Position numbers and translations under genes: made by a program
The notes under the pieces: generated by a model
Databases searched by the model: none
Seen by the model: only the letters and a program-made list of their open reading frames with translations
What the model was told of the DNA's origin: nothing
Shown here: in pieces, positions 1 to 10,902 of the stretch
How positions within the stretch are numbered: position 1 is the stretch's first letter
Layout of the letters: every line of letters starts with the position of its first letter
Source: Panax quinquefolius
Taxonomy: Eukaryota > Streptophyta > Magnoliopsida > Apiales > Araliaceae
DNA: 64,000 bases
Direction of reading: 5' to 3'
Assembly: GCA_020205615.1 (NCBI GenBank)
Contig: CM035167.1
Location: 58,673,023 to 58,737,022, forward strand

Positions 1-340
1 TTAGGCAAGGCAACGACTTTATCAGTCGTTGCTAAAAGTGTATGTTTAGCAATGAAACTTGTCATTTGTTACAGATTGTGTTAGGCTTTCACTTTTTGCA
101 ACGAGATTCATAAGTCGTTGCAAAATTCGAAAACAAAATTCGTTGCAAAATTTATAACCACTTGATTTTTCCTCATCCTGGGCAATGAAAGTTTTTTTGT
201 TGCTATATTTCGTTGCCTAATATGGACCACATTCATTGGCAACAATTTTTATTTTCGTTGCATATTTTATACAACTTTTTGCAACGACTATTAAAATGTT
301 ACCTTAAATTAAGATAATCCCCATACGTATGTTTTTGTAA
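1..340. mobile_element. End of a CACTA-like DNA transposon (subterminal repeat region)
   Basis: The stretch is packed with GCAACGA / TCGTTGC words in both orientations, the same motif set as in the element at 6867-7701. Dense inverted subterminal repeats are typical of CACTA (CMC/EnSpm) ends. A degenerate GTTTTTGTAAG near 331-341 may be the outer end. The element runs off the left edge of the window, so its size and transposase are unknown. Confidence 0.45.
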
Positions 341-1330
341 GACCATATTCGGTATTCGGAGAATTGTCAAAAAATATTCGTATTTAGTATTTAAAAATTA
401 TGTCCAAATGCGGAACATATTCGTTTACAATTTTTATTCGAATAAACAAATTATTCAAATATCCAAATTCGAATGTCAATCACCTAATAAACAATTTATT
501 CAATTTATTTATAAAAAAATAAAAATAAAAAATATTGACTAATTACTAACAAATTACAACCATTTAAAGTTGTAAAAATACATATCATAAATGGGAGACA
601 TATCAAATACATCATCATTCATAATCAATCATAAAAATCAATTAAAATTTACTAATATAAATTGTACATATAAAATTTGTATAAATTGTACTTATAAGTT
701 GTTCCATATTATTTAATTTATTTTATACAAAGAAATGTTTCACTCAAATCATCTCAAAATAAATGCCCAATTTTATTTGTTTTAAAGTTACAATTTTGAA
801 ATTAAAATTGAGCACATATAGATATATTTTCTAATTTACAAAAATTAAAGTTTGTAGTTAATTGGATGTAGTTTATAATAATCATATTCGCACACTTATA
901 ATTTTCAAAAAAAAATATAATTAATTTCTAAATTATTTATATGATTTTTTCTCGTAACTCGTTATTTTACATATATACTTTTTAACAAGGGATGGGCAAG
1001 GAATCAAAATCACTCTCGAAATTGCACCAAAAATCGACTAAACTGCACCGATTAAGTCGTGCCAATGGTTTCGGCATAGACCAATTAAGTTGCACCAATG
1101 GTGTTTAAGTGGGTTAAATGCAAAGTCGACCACTGAACTTTAGTGGTTTTTGGGTATTGAGTCCTTTTCTTCCGGTCAACGCAAACTGAGCCCCTTTCTA
1201 TTATAAAATTTGGACTTTGAACCCCCAGGCGTTACATGCGCGTTGACCTGATGACGTGTCACATGTGGCAGATCTAACGTGGGCATTTTATATTTGTAAT
1301 TTTACACGTGGCAGATCTGACGTGGCTTCT
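341..1330. other. AT-rich intergenic DNA
   Basis: I see no gene. A less AT-rich block at about 985-1330 contains a near-perfect 20-bp direct repeat (1263-1282 and 1306-1325, core GTGGCAGATCT) and reads like old transposon sequence. I cannot classify it. Confidence 0.5.
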
Positions 1331-2592
1331 TTCGAATTTTTTCCAAAAATTTGTCTCTCCACTAGTTCGAACTCATAACCTCAAGTTTAAAACCTTGGTC
1401 ATATGACTACTAGAGCACCACAAGTCAACTGTTAACACCTTGCAAGGATTAATCTTTATATCAAAAGATTTCATTTTCCCCAAAAATTTAAAATACAACA
1501 CAGAACCTATTGCATAAGATGAATCCAGTCGTATATATACCCATGTTTTTACAAATATTTTTAAAGGCTTTAGCTTCGTTTATTTTATAAAATGATAATC
1601 TTTACTTAAAATTTTATTTTTCCTAATTATTTTGTAATATTAATTAAAAATGTAATTACTTGATAATAAAAGTAAGGACATGTTAAAAAATTTTTGGTAT
1701 TTTATAGTAATATAAAAATAAAAGAGCATTTTTAACATTTTTCAAAAAAAATGATGGATAATTTATGATTATGGACTTAAATAAATATTTTTCAAGTAAA
1801 TATATTTATAAATAAATAATAACCACATACAATATTTTTTCAAATTAAATTTTTACCTAGAATAAATTTGAAATGTATTATTATTTTTTAATTTATAATA
1901 ATTTAAGATGTGTAAATGAAACACACGACTATCATTACAGAACAAGAGTTTTTTTATAACAATTCTCCCATTACATTTTATAATGAAAATAATTTATATT
2001 CAGTCCAGTCCCCCCATTATCCACGCGGCCACGCCACGATTTTCTTCCTAAAAGTAACCACTAACAAAATACTACTTGAAAACTAGAAACCAAAAAATAA
2101 AAATATATAAATTAATAAATAAAAAGAAAAGGAGAAAAACTAAAGAGTAAAGAAATACCTATCTATATACCTAACATAACTACCATGTTTATTTTTTAGA
2201 ATTAAATTATTTGTTTAAATTTAACAATATTTTAAACTATTTAATTCTTTGAACAAGGATTTAGTAAGATTTTAATGTCGAAATAGAATTATTTTTTTTT
2301 CTGATTCATTTGTTATGCCACTAAGATCTTGATGGTGGAAATTGAGATCACCCACCCACCCCCTCATTAAAATTAGGAAAAAGTTGTGAAATGTAGCAAA
2401 ATTGTAGCAACAGTGTAGTATTTTAATTTGGGGAGGGGGGGGGGGGGAATGAAATGTTTTGATATAAAGAATAATCCTTGCAAAATATTAATAATTGACT
2501 TGTGGTGCTCCAGTGGTCATATAACAAAAGTTTCAAACTTGAGGTTGCGAGTTCAAGCTAGTGGAGAGACAAATTTTTGGAAAAAGTTCGAA
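1331..2592. mobile_element. Element with ~150-bp terminal inverted repeats
   Basis: The left arm (about 1331-1481) is the reverse complement of the right arm (about 2445-2592) with few mismatches. Both arms contain, reading inward to outward, GTGGTGCTCYAGTGGTCAT, then a GAGTTCRARCTAGT block, then a purine-rich end. The roughly 960-bp centre is AT-rich and non-coding. The arms include words resembling tRNA box A and box B, so two opposed tRNA-derived SINEs are an alternative. The homology extends past the box A side by 50 bp or more, which favours a terminal-inverted-repeat or foldback element. I find no clear target duplication. Confidence 0.5.
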
Positions 2593-3148
2593 TTAATTTA
2601 GAATTAATGAACTATATTTTTAAATTCATTATTTTTTTTTTCTTATTCTATTTATAATTGTAATTAGAGCATTCATTTTAAAATTAAAATTAAAATTTAG
2701 AATTTAAAAAATGATGAAAAGTTATTTGAATTGTAATTTAGATTATTGATTATTGTATTTATTAAAATAAATAAATTAACATTCATTCATTAATACTATA
2801 CTTTAAAACATTCTATTTTTTTTACTTATTCTAACTATAGTTGTAATTAAAGTATTCATTTTAAAATTTAATATTTCAAAAATGATAAAAACTTACTCAA
2901 TTATAATTTAAAACATTAATCATTATATTTATTAAAATAATAAAATTATCATTCATTTATTAATAAACTTTATTTTAAAATTCATTATTTTTTATTCTTA
3001 TTATAGACTTATAGTTACAATTACACAACTTTTATCTTTTGCTATAAACCCAAAAAGATATATAGAAGTTTTTTTGACTTATAAGTTATTATTAAATTTT
3101 TTCATGCTTCATGTGCTATATTTTTTATGTATTAGATAAATTTTACTA

Positions 3149-3149
<1 letters not shown>
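2593..3149. other. AT-rich intergenic DNA
   Basis: No gene seen. The stretch has an imperfect tandem duplication of about 170 bp: blocks around 2610-2790 and 2800-2990 share words such as TTGTAATTAGAGCATTCATTTTAAAA and ATTATTAAAATAAAT in the same order. Confidence 0.4.
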
Positions 3150-3207
<58 letters not shown>

Positions 3208-3231
3208 TACATACATACATACATATATATT
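3150..3231. repeat. Compound microsatellite (AT)n(AC)n(ATAC)n
   Basis: Uninterrupted AT dinucleotides pass into AC, then into tetranucleotide ATAC. It is preceded by a block of about 27 bp (GTATTAGATAAATTTTACTA) that recurs just before the next microsatellite. Confidence 0.95.
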
Positions 3232-3288
3232 ATTCTAAGTTGGTCAAACTAAGTTATAAGTCATTTTTATGTATTAGATAAATTTTAC

Positions 3289-3289
<1 letters not shown>

Positions 3290-3353
<64 letters not shown>
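3290..3353. repeat. Compound microsatellite (AC)n(AT)n
   Basis: About 15 AC units are followed by about 16 AT units. The same 20-bp leader as at 3130-3149 lies at 3271-3290, so the two loci look like a local duplication with the dinucleotide order reversed. Confidence 0.95.
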
Positions 3354-3356
<3 letters not shown>

Positions 3357-3538
3357 GTTTCTCTTTACAAAAAAAAGTATTTTTGTAGTCTCTAATATTT
3401 TTAAATTTATTCTATTGATATGTGTATATATATATATACACATACATATTCTTTTCAAAATTTCTTGTCAAACTAAATAAAATACTAAACAAATCTCAAA
3501 ATTAAACTAAATATATATAAAATAACTATGAATATTTT

Positions 3539-3539
<1 letters not shown>

Positions 3540-3595
<56 letters not shown>
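3540..3595. repeat. Compound microsatellite (AT)n(AC)n
   Basis: A run of TA/AT dinucleotides passes into CA dinucleotides. From 3597 to 3785 follow many overlapping copies of ATAAATATTTATAAATTTAT-like palindromic words, then another (AT)n at 3786-3811. Confidence 0.9.
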
Positions 3596-3929
3596 GTAAA
3601 CAAATATTCATATAAATATTTATAAATTTATCTCTAAATATTCATATAAATATTTATAAAAAATATTCATATCTAAATTTTATAAATTTTAGATGAAATA
3701 TTTATAAATTTATAAATAAATATTTTTATAAATTTTAAAGATAAATTTATATGAATATTTATTTATAAATATTTATATGAATATTTAGATATATATATAT
3801 ATATATATATAAATTAAAATAGGAGAATGACCTCTAACAACTATTTGTTATGGATCAAAAAGTGTCATATAACATCTTTAACCGTCGATTAAAATTTAGA
3901 AACATGAAGGGCTGGATATCCGAATTGGG

Positions 3930-4048
3930 ATAAAACGCAGCCCAGTTGGTGAAACACAACATAACCAATGTTTCGCTTTGATTTCTGCTCTTCTCATCAT
4001 CTCTAATCGCAATTTACTTTAGATCGGCAACAAGTTTTCATATAATCG
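3930..4048 (+). other. Possible 5' untranslated exon of the gene at 4165-6037
   Basis: This less AT-rich block, with pyrimidine-rich CTTCTCATCATCTCTAATCG, ends at TCG|GTAAGTTTG, a good plant splice donor. The next plausible acceptor lies about 80 bp downstream, before the first ATG of the reading frame. The 5' boundary is a guess because no convincing TATA box was found upstream. A leader intron before a short first coding exon is common in plant genes. Confidence 0.3.
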
Positions 4049-4164
4049 GTAAGTTTGTTATTTAATCTACCAAATCTAGCACTGCTGCAATTTTCCCCAA
4101 TTTCTCATGAACCCTAATTTGCAATTTAGTGCAGATCGCCAGCTTAGGGGGGCCTGTATACATC

Positions 4165-6037
4165 ATGAGTCCTCGAAGAGAGAGGCCTAGCCCTGACCCT
4201 GTGCGAGGCTCCAGCCCGAGAGATGTGCTTACTCCTGAGTATGATCATGGTCGGATCCCTAGCCCTCGAACAGAGAGGGTTAGTCCTGATGATTACCGTC
4301 GTGAAGCTAGCCCAGATTTAAAGCCTGAGCATCAGGACAGTCCTGGATACAGTGGAGGAGAAAGTCCTATACCTGACAGATACCGGAGGTATGCGTTGGC
4401 TTGAAGGTTTTTAAAGTTAGTTTATATAGTTTATCTGAATTTTTGTTTTGATATGTTATTAAATGTTGATTTGAGTTTTGTGGATATGCAATTTTATAAT
4501 GTACATTTTTTAAGTTTGTTACGAGTGTAAAGTGTTTGAAAAAAATACTCGACTGTGTATTGGTTCATTTATCTAATGTTATACTGTCTAAATTGATCCT
4601 CTTGCACTGGGAAATCAACTAATTTAATCGCGTTTGAGGTAATTTTCTTGTCCATAGCTTTTGTAATATAAAATTTAGTAGTGTGGTATGTTACAATTGT
4701 GCAATAATTTGGAGGTTATTTTGACTGTGATAGGATGAATTAGAAATATGGAATTTAGTTGTTGTTGTGCTTCAGATTTATAATATAATAATATTAACTG
4801 CCAGTAGCCCAGGCCTTTCATTCAGTTCCCTAGTTTTTGTATGATGTTGATTGTTTTTTATTGATGCATGTTAAAGTGTATAGAGTAAAAACAAGAAATT
4901 GGTGGTTACTTTTTTTGTTCCTTATTTTGCAATTAGAAATCTTTTATACTAGTCTCATTGATTCCTACTTTGTAAGCAACTTCTCACATTAGCATACTAC
5001 TTTATGTTAAATCATATTGTGCAGCATAATGAACAAGGAAAAAGTTGGACCAGCATCTCCAGTAGGCTCTATCACTTTCGGTTCACCACTTGAGCATCTT
5101 GGGTTAACCTCATTTATGTCTGCGAAATATTGTGGGCAGTCTAATTTGCATGATGTTACACAATCTTTTCCTTCTCCTAGAATCTCTTTCATAAACACTG
5201 TGCAGGGTGCTGCACAAGTCTCACGTATCACAGATGTTAATTCAGTTCATGGACTTGTAAAATCTTCAGGCGAAGAGTCGATGGCATCTACCGCCCTTAA
5301 AGATATACATATGGTAACAACTAAGAGCTAATGATCAGTATATTGAAATGTATCACGTAATTGCACTGATGTCAAGCCTTTCACCAATATTTTGTTGTTT
5401 CATTAGTCCTCTGTTACTAGTAAAAACAGATTATAACTCAGTTTCTTTTCTTTCAGCCAGCACAACTGATGGAGAATTTTTATATCCACCATTCTGCAGC
5501 AGTTGTCTAGAGTCCAGTTTAGCATAGCAAGGTTCAGTGGGGAGAGCTCGGCGAGTACTGAGTTTAGTAACAATTTTGCTGCAACCGCATACGGTTATAC
5601 AAACCTTCCTTCCCTCTCTTCCACACCTACAGTCAAAACTGGTAATCATTTTTGTTCCATCCCCTGCACTAATTTCTTCAGGCCCAATTTGGGTTTGCTC
5701 AAATCCTACAGGTAAATTATCCCTCTTCTGATGTGTAGCTTTCCATTTAACTTATTTTTTATTTTTTTTATTTTGCTCTTTGCATCAATATTTGAACTGT
5801 TTATGATAATCCAACAAAAATATATTTATAGTTCCTGCTCGCGCTTACAGATGGAGATTTCTCATAACCTTGAGAAAAACATCGAATTGTTTGTTTGGGG
5901 TTCTCGTAGTTTCTTGTTTGATTGATGATAATTCAAGCAAATGCCTAATCGGTGTCTTCTGCTTCAAATGGCTCCAAATTTCAGATATTCTTATTGATGC
6001 AATAAATTTTTATAGATTAATGTTCTTTTGGCACTAA
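4165..6037 (+). CDS. Intron-containing gene of unknown function with an SR-like RS/SP-rich N-terminus
   Basis: Five exons with GT-AG borders join in frame: 4165-4388, 5025-5313, 5500-5641, 5682-5711 and 5832-6037, giving 296 residues and a TAA stop. Residues 1 to about 75 are a run of SP, RR and DYRR-like dipeptides (SPRRERPSP, PSPRTERVSP) like the tail of plant SR splicing factors. There is no RNA-recognition motif, which SR proteins carry at the N-terminus. Exons 2 and 3 encode Ser- and Thr-rich sequence I do not recognise. The last exon looks least protein-like and may be read-through. The start is the first ATG after the acceptor near 4128-4133. This is either a truncated or captured gene fragment or a genuine small gene. 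The in-frame joins are seen in the sequence; the SR link is inference. Confidence 0.4.
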
Positions 6038-6352
6038 AAAAATTTGAGGTCTTTATGATATTCATGCTATAAACTAATCTCCGGTGTTAGTATGCATAGG
6101 TGGGCAGTGTGAGTTTGATTGCGTTCACACCTTTATACAGATTTCAGTTATTGTTAGGTACCAATAATTTTTATAGTTTTTTTAATTTGAAGGTTAATGT
6201 TGAATGTATTAGGATTGATTAGTGTGGATAGTTGGAAAATTGTGCAATAGTCAGTAAGTAAAATGCGTTAAATATAGATAAAATATCTTATTAATATATA
6301 GATACCAGCACCTTTATGATCATAATTTCCCTTCATTTTCCTGACTTTGCTT
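6038..6352. other. AT-rich spacer
   Basis: Nothing recognisable is seen between the gene model and the MITE. Confidence 0.5.
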
Positions 6353-6603
6353 CTCCCTCCGTCCCAGGATAAAAGTCCTTATTACTATTTTGGGTTGTCC
6401 CATGTTAAATGTCCACTTTCTTTTAATAACAAACTTTTACACATTTTTTCTTATTATGCCCGTAGCATTAAATATCTCATGCTTTTCTTATTCTAATTCT
6501 CTCTTCATATTTAATGACATTATTATGGATAATTTTGTCATTTTATTCCTCTTCTTAATATGCGTGAAAAGTCCACCATGATTTTATCCTGGGACAGAGG
6601 GAG
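6353..6603. mobile_element. Stowaway-type MITE (Tc1/mariner)
   Basis: It begins CTCCCTCCGTCCCAGGATAA and ends with the inverse, TTATCCTGGGACAGAGGGAG, giving terminal inverted repeats of about 22 bp with one mismatch. The length (251 bp), AT-rich non-coding centre and CTCCCTCCGTCC signature are those of plant Stowaway elements. The right flank is TA as expected, while the left flank is TT, a probable mutation of the TA duplication. Confidence 0.9.
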
Positions 6604-6866
6604 TATTATTTTTAAATATGTGCAGGAAGACTGCTTCTACGACCTGTCTTACCATGCTACGTTTACGGAAGACAAGGGTCAAAATTATGAAGTGTACTCT
6701 CTCTATATATGTAGATATATACTTTGTTTGAAGAACTGTGGTAGTTTTAGATGATTAATTGTAAAGATAATTAATGATTATGTAGTGGATGATTTTATTA
6801 AGTTATAATATTTTAGTTTTTTTGTATTTTTGTCATTATTTGCTATGGGGATATTGAGCCAGCCAG
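6604..6866. other. Spacer
   Basis: No gene recognised. It contains TGTGCAGGAAG (6623-6633), which could act as a splice acceptor, but no open exon continues from it convincingly. Confidence 0.4.
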
Positions 6867-7701
6867 CTACACAAAAAAAATGTCAAATTTTGATTTGGCA
6901 ACAATATAATTCGTTACCAAAGCATTGAACAAGTTTTAATATAGCAATAATTTTTTATACATTTAGCAATAAATTTTTGTTGCTATTGGCATTAAAAATA
7001 TAATATTTGGCAACGAAAAATTAACCTAATAACAACGGAGAGGATATTGTTGCTAATACTAACATAAAATGCAACATTTTTTATCGTTGCAAATCATATC
7101 AACTTTTGTTGCACATATAAAGAAACATATAATATAATAATGTTGCTAATCGATCGACGACTTTCGTTGCTATATTAAAAAATATCCAAAGAACAAACAT
7201 TTTCTTTCTTGATTCAAAGATAATGTCGTTGCCAAATAATATAATCAAGAATAACAAAAATCGCCGCTAAAAAGTTTACATTCATGAACGAAAGCAAGCT
7301 TAGGCAATAATTTTCATAATTTACTGCAACGAAAAATGTCGTTGCAAAATGGTGTCAATTGCAACGAAAATGCATTGTCGTTGTAAATTTTTTTTTATTT
7401 CGTTGCCAATTAGTAGGCTTTAGCAACGAAATGGTGTTTTTAGCAACGAAATTTTAATTATTCTGCAACAATACATTTTGTTGCTAAAGGATCGATGTCT
7501 CTGTACGAAAGCCAAATTTCGTTGTAAAATGTATTACTTTTGGCAACAAAAAAAAACGTTCGTTGCGGAACAATTAGCAACGCTATTCTTGTAACGAAAA
7601 GACGAATGACAATGAAAGTCATTGCCAAAACCCTTTTGCAACGAAATTTGGCACCTTTAGCAACGAAAATCGGTTGTTGCTGAAGGCCCATTTTTTTGTA
7701 G
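6867..7701. mobile_element. Non-autonomous CACTA-like element
   Basis: The ends are CTACACAAAAAAAATG on the left and the near-inverse CATTTTTTTGTAG on the right, resembling the CACTACAAAAA termini of CACTA elements. The interior is a dense set of GCAACGAAA / TTTCGTTGC words in both orientations, and no transposase is encoded. The outer CA and a 3-bp target duplication are not evident, so the termini have drifted or the borders are off by a few bases. Confidence 0.6.
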
Positions 7702-8952
7702 AGAATATTTTATTTTATTGATTTAATAATTGCTACGTGGATATTTTATATTATTGTTGTTTCAATAATTGTCATTGCACATTATTTCCACTATCAGATC
7801 AATAATTCATATTATTTGAATAATACTGTTAGATAACATTATTGGCAATGTCTAAGGAATTTCTATCTAGGAAAAGGGTTTGGTCATCTAATTGCGCGCC
7901 AGTAAGGAGAAATCCTTATCAAAAAGTCCCTCTCTTTCCTGGGAACGACTTGGTTGTCATAAGTGTCATTTTGTAATTAATTATTGATTTATATGATAAG
8001 GAAATATTTATTTTAATGGGGATATAAATGGAGGAATTTTTAGAAAAGTGATAATTGTTGAAAATTGATATTTTATCTATTCTGATAAAATAATTTATTC
8101 AAATATATTATTATATTACATTATAAATGTATAATATGGTTATATAATAATATAATAATGGTGATATTTTTACACTAAATTCACGGTGAATGAATCAAAT
8201 GAGAGAAATCTAGAAATCAAAAGAAGAACAAAATTTGAAGATTTTCAAAAAATTAGTTTATTATTTGATTTTGTAAAATCCATAACTCTTTGGGTATAAT
8301 AAATTAGGAGATGAGCCATATATCAAAAGAAAGCCCTAGAAGTAAGCTAAACGCAGAAATTTGAATCACCCAAAAATTCTTTGTGGATATTTCGTGGTGA
8401 CTGTTTGAATGAAACTGGTCCATAGGACTCACAGTCCGAAAAATCTGTGTTCTTAAGCTATATTGCGTGAGTTATAATCCGACTGTTGGATCGTTGTAAG
8501 TTTCAGATATGTTATACATATATAAGTTGAGTATATGTCCACAAATTTTGAACTGTTAAAGATTAATGTATGATTTGTTATAAATTTTAAGAAGTGACAG
8601 ATTCAGAAATCGTTATAGCAGAAATTTCGATAAGCCTTTCTCTCTATGTTAGAGGCGGAATTTGAAAAAACTTTCTTCTACAAAGTTTTAGAGAATTAAA
8701 TTTCCTATGGAATAGACATGAGATTCGAATTTTTCTGATAAAAGGGCTATTTATTATGAATTATTGAAGTTTCAGAAATAAATATTTTTATTAAAAATAT
8801 GGGTGGACCCCACTTTTGGTTGTTGTAGAAGTTGGCTGATTTTTGGTGGGCCCCACTTCTGGTGGTTGAGTTTTATTCAAAGAGGTGTGCGTAGAAAAAA
8901 CTTTTATTAATATTTTATTAATTTAGTCTCCTTTGGCGTTCTAGTATTTTCC

Positions 8953-8960
8953 TATAAATA
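8953..8960 (+). promoter_or_regulatory. TATA box of LTR H
   Basis: TATAAATA lies in the position equivalent to the TATA box of the A-type LTRs, followed about 70 bp later by a CTTTCTTTCTCTATATT leader. Confidence 0.6.
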
Positions 8961-9243
8961 GGGTGTTTAGTTAGAATTGAAAATCACACCAGAATATGAA
9001 CTTTTCTTTCTCTATATTATCGAGCGTATTCTTGTGAGTATTTAAATACTTTGAGAGTTGCTATTCAGTGCAAGTTTTCTTTAGCATTACATCTGACATT
9101 CTAGTCAGAAGTACTGTTCTTTTGAGGTAAGGGATGGTAAGGGATGTTATTTTCTTCGTAAATGAAATTATTTTCTTCAATATCATTATGCCAAAATATT
9201 GATATGAATTTTATTGTGAAATTTCTACCTTTTTGAGTCAGGG

Positions 9244-9425
9244 TTACTATTCACGTATACGGCACTATTCACGTATGCGACACTATTCATGTATATGACA
9301 CTATTTACGTATACGACATTATTTACGTATACGGTACTATGTACGAATACGAGTTAATATTCTTGAGTTACTATTCATGAGTTACTATTCACAAGTTACT
9401 ATTCATGGGGTACTATTCACGATAA
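9244..9425. repeat. Minisatellite of 18-bp then ~14-bp units
   Basis: Six diverging copies of CACTATTCACGTATACGA are followed by about five copies of GTTACTATTCATGA. The 18-bp unit contains the 8-bp palindrome CGTATACG. In the A-type LTRs only the shorter unit is present, upstream of the TATA box. Here the array lies downstream of the TATA box. Confidence 0.85.
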
Positions 9426-9607
9426 ACTTGGTTTCTTTTTCTGACCAAATTATCGTTGATTTATGAATATTGCTCTTGAAATTAAATACATGTTTTGATC
9501 ATATTATTTTTATTATCATATATAACATTTTAATAACCCCGGTGATGGAATTTCTCTTTCACTTGAGTGTAAAGATGGGTAGATTATTGGTATGATCGTG
9601 ACTATGA

Positions 9608-9920
9608 GTTCTCTTTGGCCAGTAGTGCAAAGGTGAATTGTTGACTGGGTATGATCATGACCATTGAATTTATAATTGAATATCTTTAGCTTAAGTACAA
9701 AGGTGAATTGATCAACATGGTTATAATTATTGTTTATATAAATTCTAAAATGATTATTTATTTCTTTGGGATATTAATATCTTTGGCCCGTAGTGCTGAA
9801 AGATGATCATTGTCGATTATCTTTGGCTCAGAGCAAAGATGACTGTTGTTGAATATCTTTGGCCAAGAGTGCAAAGATGAATCTGTTGACGATTATCTTT
9901 GGCCCGTAGTGCAAAGATGA
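9608..9920 (+). repeat. Array of repeated ATCTTTG...CAAAGAT hairpins
   Basis: At least six units resemble ATCTTTGGCCCGTAGTGCAAAGATGA, each with a 7-bp inverted repeat around a G(G)CCCGTAGTG-like loop. The clearest copies are 9819-9840, 9855-9878 and 9895-9918. The array lies between the TATA box and the LTR end, so it would be transcribed. Related single units occur in every A-type LTR. Confidence 0.75.
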
Positions 9921-10452
9921 ATTTATTAGTATGATTATGAACAGGAACTGTGATTTGGTATAACCATGATCTTTGATGTTCAGGTAAAGATAGTTGATGA
10001 AAATTATCTTCGTCCTGGATGAGAAGAGGAATTTAGTACCATAATTATGATTATTAGTTATTCACATGATTGTGGACCGGAACTATTAATTGAAATTACA
10101 GGGATAAAATATTGTTGGTGGACTTTTAACATGGAGAAGATAATAGACTTTATGGACTCTTCTAATGGCTTGCTCATTCCGCTGCAACTATGGTTGAAAA
10201 GTTTTATCATCTACCATAAGTTCTAAATCTCTAATTCATTACTGACGAAGGCTATTGATAATTTAATTATCTTTAGTCATGATATTCTTTACTGGGCTAG
10301 TTGTGCTCACCTTTTGCTTCACAATTCTTTTCAGGTAATAAAAGTGTAGCTGGGTCGAGCAGGGGTAATAGGGGAATACAACGGTGGTCTCTAGTTGTGG
10401 AAGTTCTCCCTAAACAGTATGGAAATAATTTTATTGAGAACTTTAGAATAGT

Positions 10453-10902
10453 GTGTTGTATTTTATACATCATTTAGTAGTTATATTTGGTGAATCAAAT
10501 AGGGTGAGGCGAACCCAACGTTGGAAGGGTGTTTTGCCACTATCATACAAGATGTCTAATGACCTACGACTTCGTGTTATCGTAAGACAGGGTTGTGCAC
10601 ATCCACTTGCTGAGTATATCTACGAGCACTACCTATATAATCTTGGAGTTTGGTTGAAATATAATTCTCAATTGGAGACAATGGAGATAATTATATGTCA
10701 AGAGAAGACTCACCATTGGAAAGAACATGATAGCAATCTTCTAGTTTTTCTTTGGGGTCTATTGGGTCAACCAAGGATAATTCTCGAGTCATATGATATC
10801 TATTATAACTTAGATGCATGGCCTCCCATGTACGAAGGTTTCCTTGAGCATTTTCCAATGATTTTAATTTCTAAAACAATTATTGATTGTACCTTTATGT
10901 AA
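10453..10902 (+). CDS. Unrecognised 149-codon open frame inside LTR H
   Basis: The frame from 10453 to the TAA at 10900-10902 overlaps a segment of about 470 bp that is absent from the other LTRs. The predicted protein is not low-complexity, has a mixed composition with several Trp and His residues, and has no signal peptide or motif that I know. A second ATG at 10552 would give about 116 residues. Flanking words (GTGAGGTGTTATCCAAGT near 10923-10940) resemble the leader just after the primer-binding site of element A. The segment may therefore have come in by recombination with a retroelement interior that carried a captured fragment. Coding status is uncertain. Confidence 0.25.
   Translation: MLYFIHHLVVIFGESNRVRRTQRWKGVLPLSYKMSNDLRLRVIVRQGCAHPLAEYIYEHYLYNLGVWLKYNSQLETMEIIICQEKTHHWKEHDSNLLVFLWGLLGQPRIILESYDIYYNLDAWPPMYEGFLEHFPMILISKTIIDCTFM

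Noticed and set aside
1360..1430. A tRNA gene on the minus strand
   Set aside because: Box-like words are present but no cloverleaf with acceptor and anticodon stems can be drawn. At best it is tRNA-derived.
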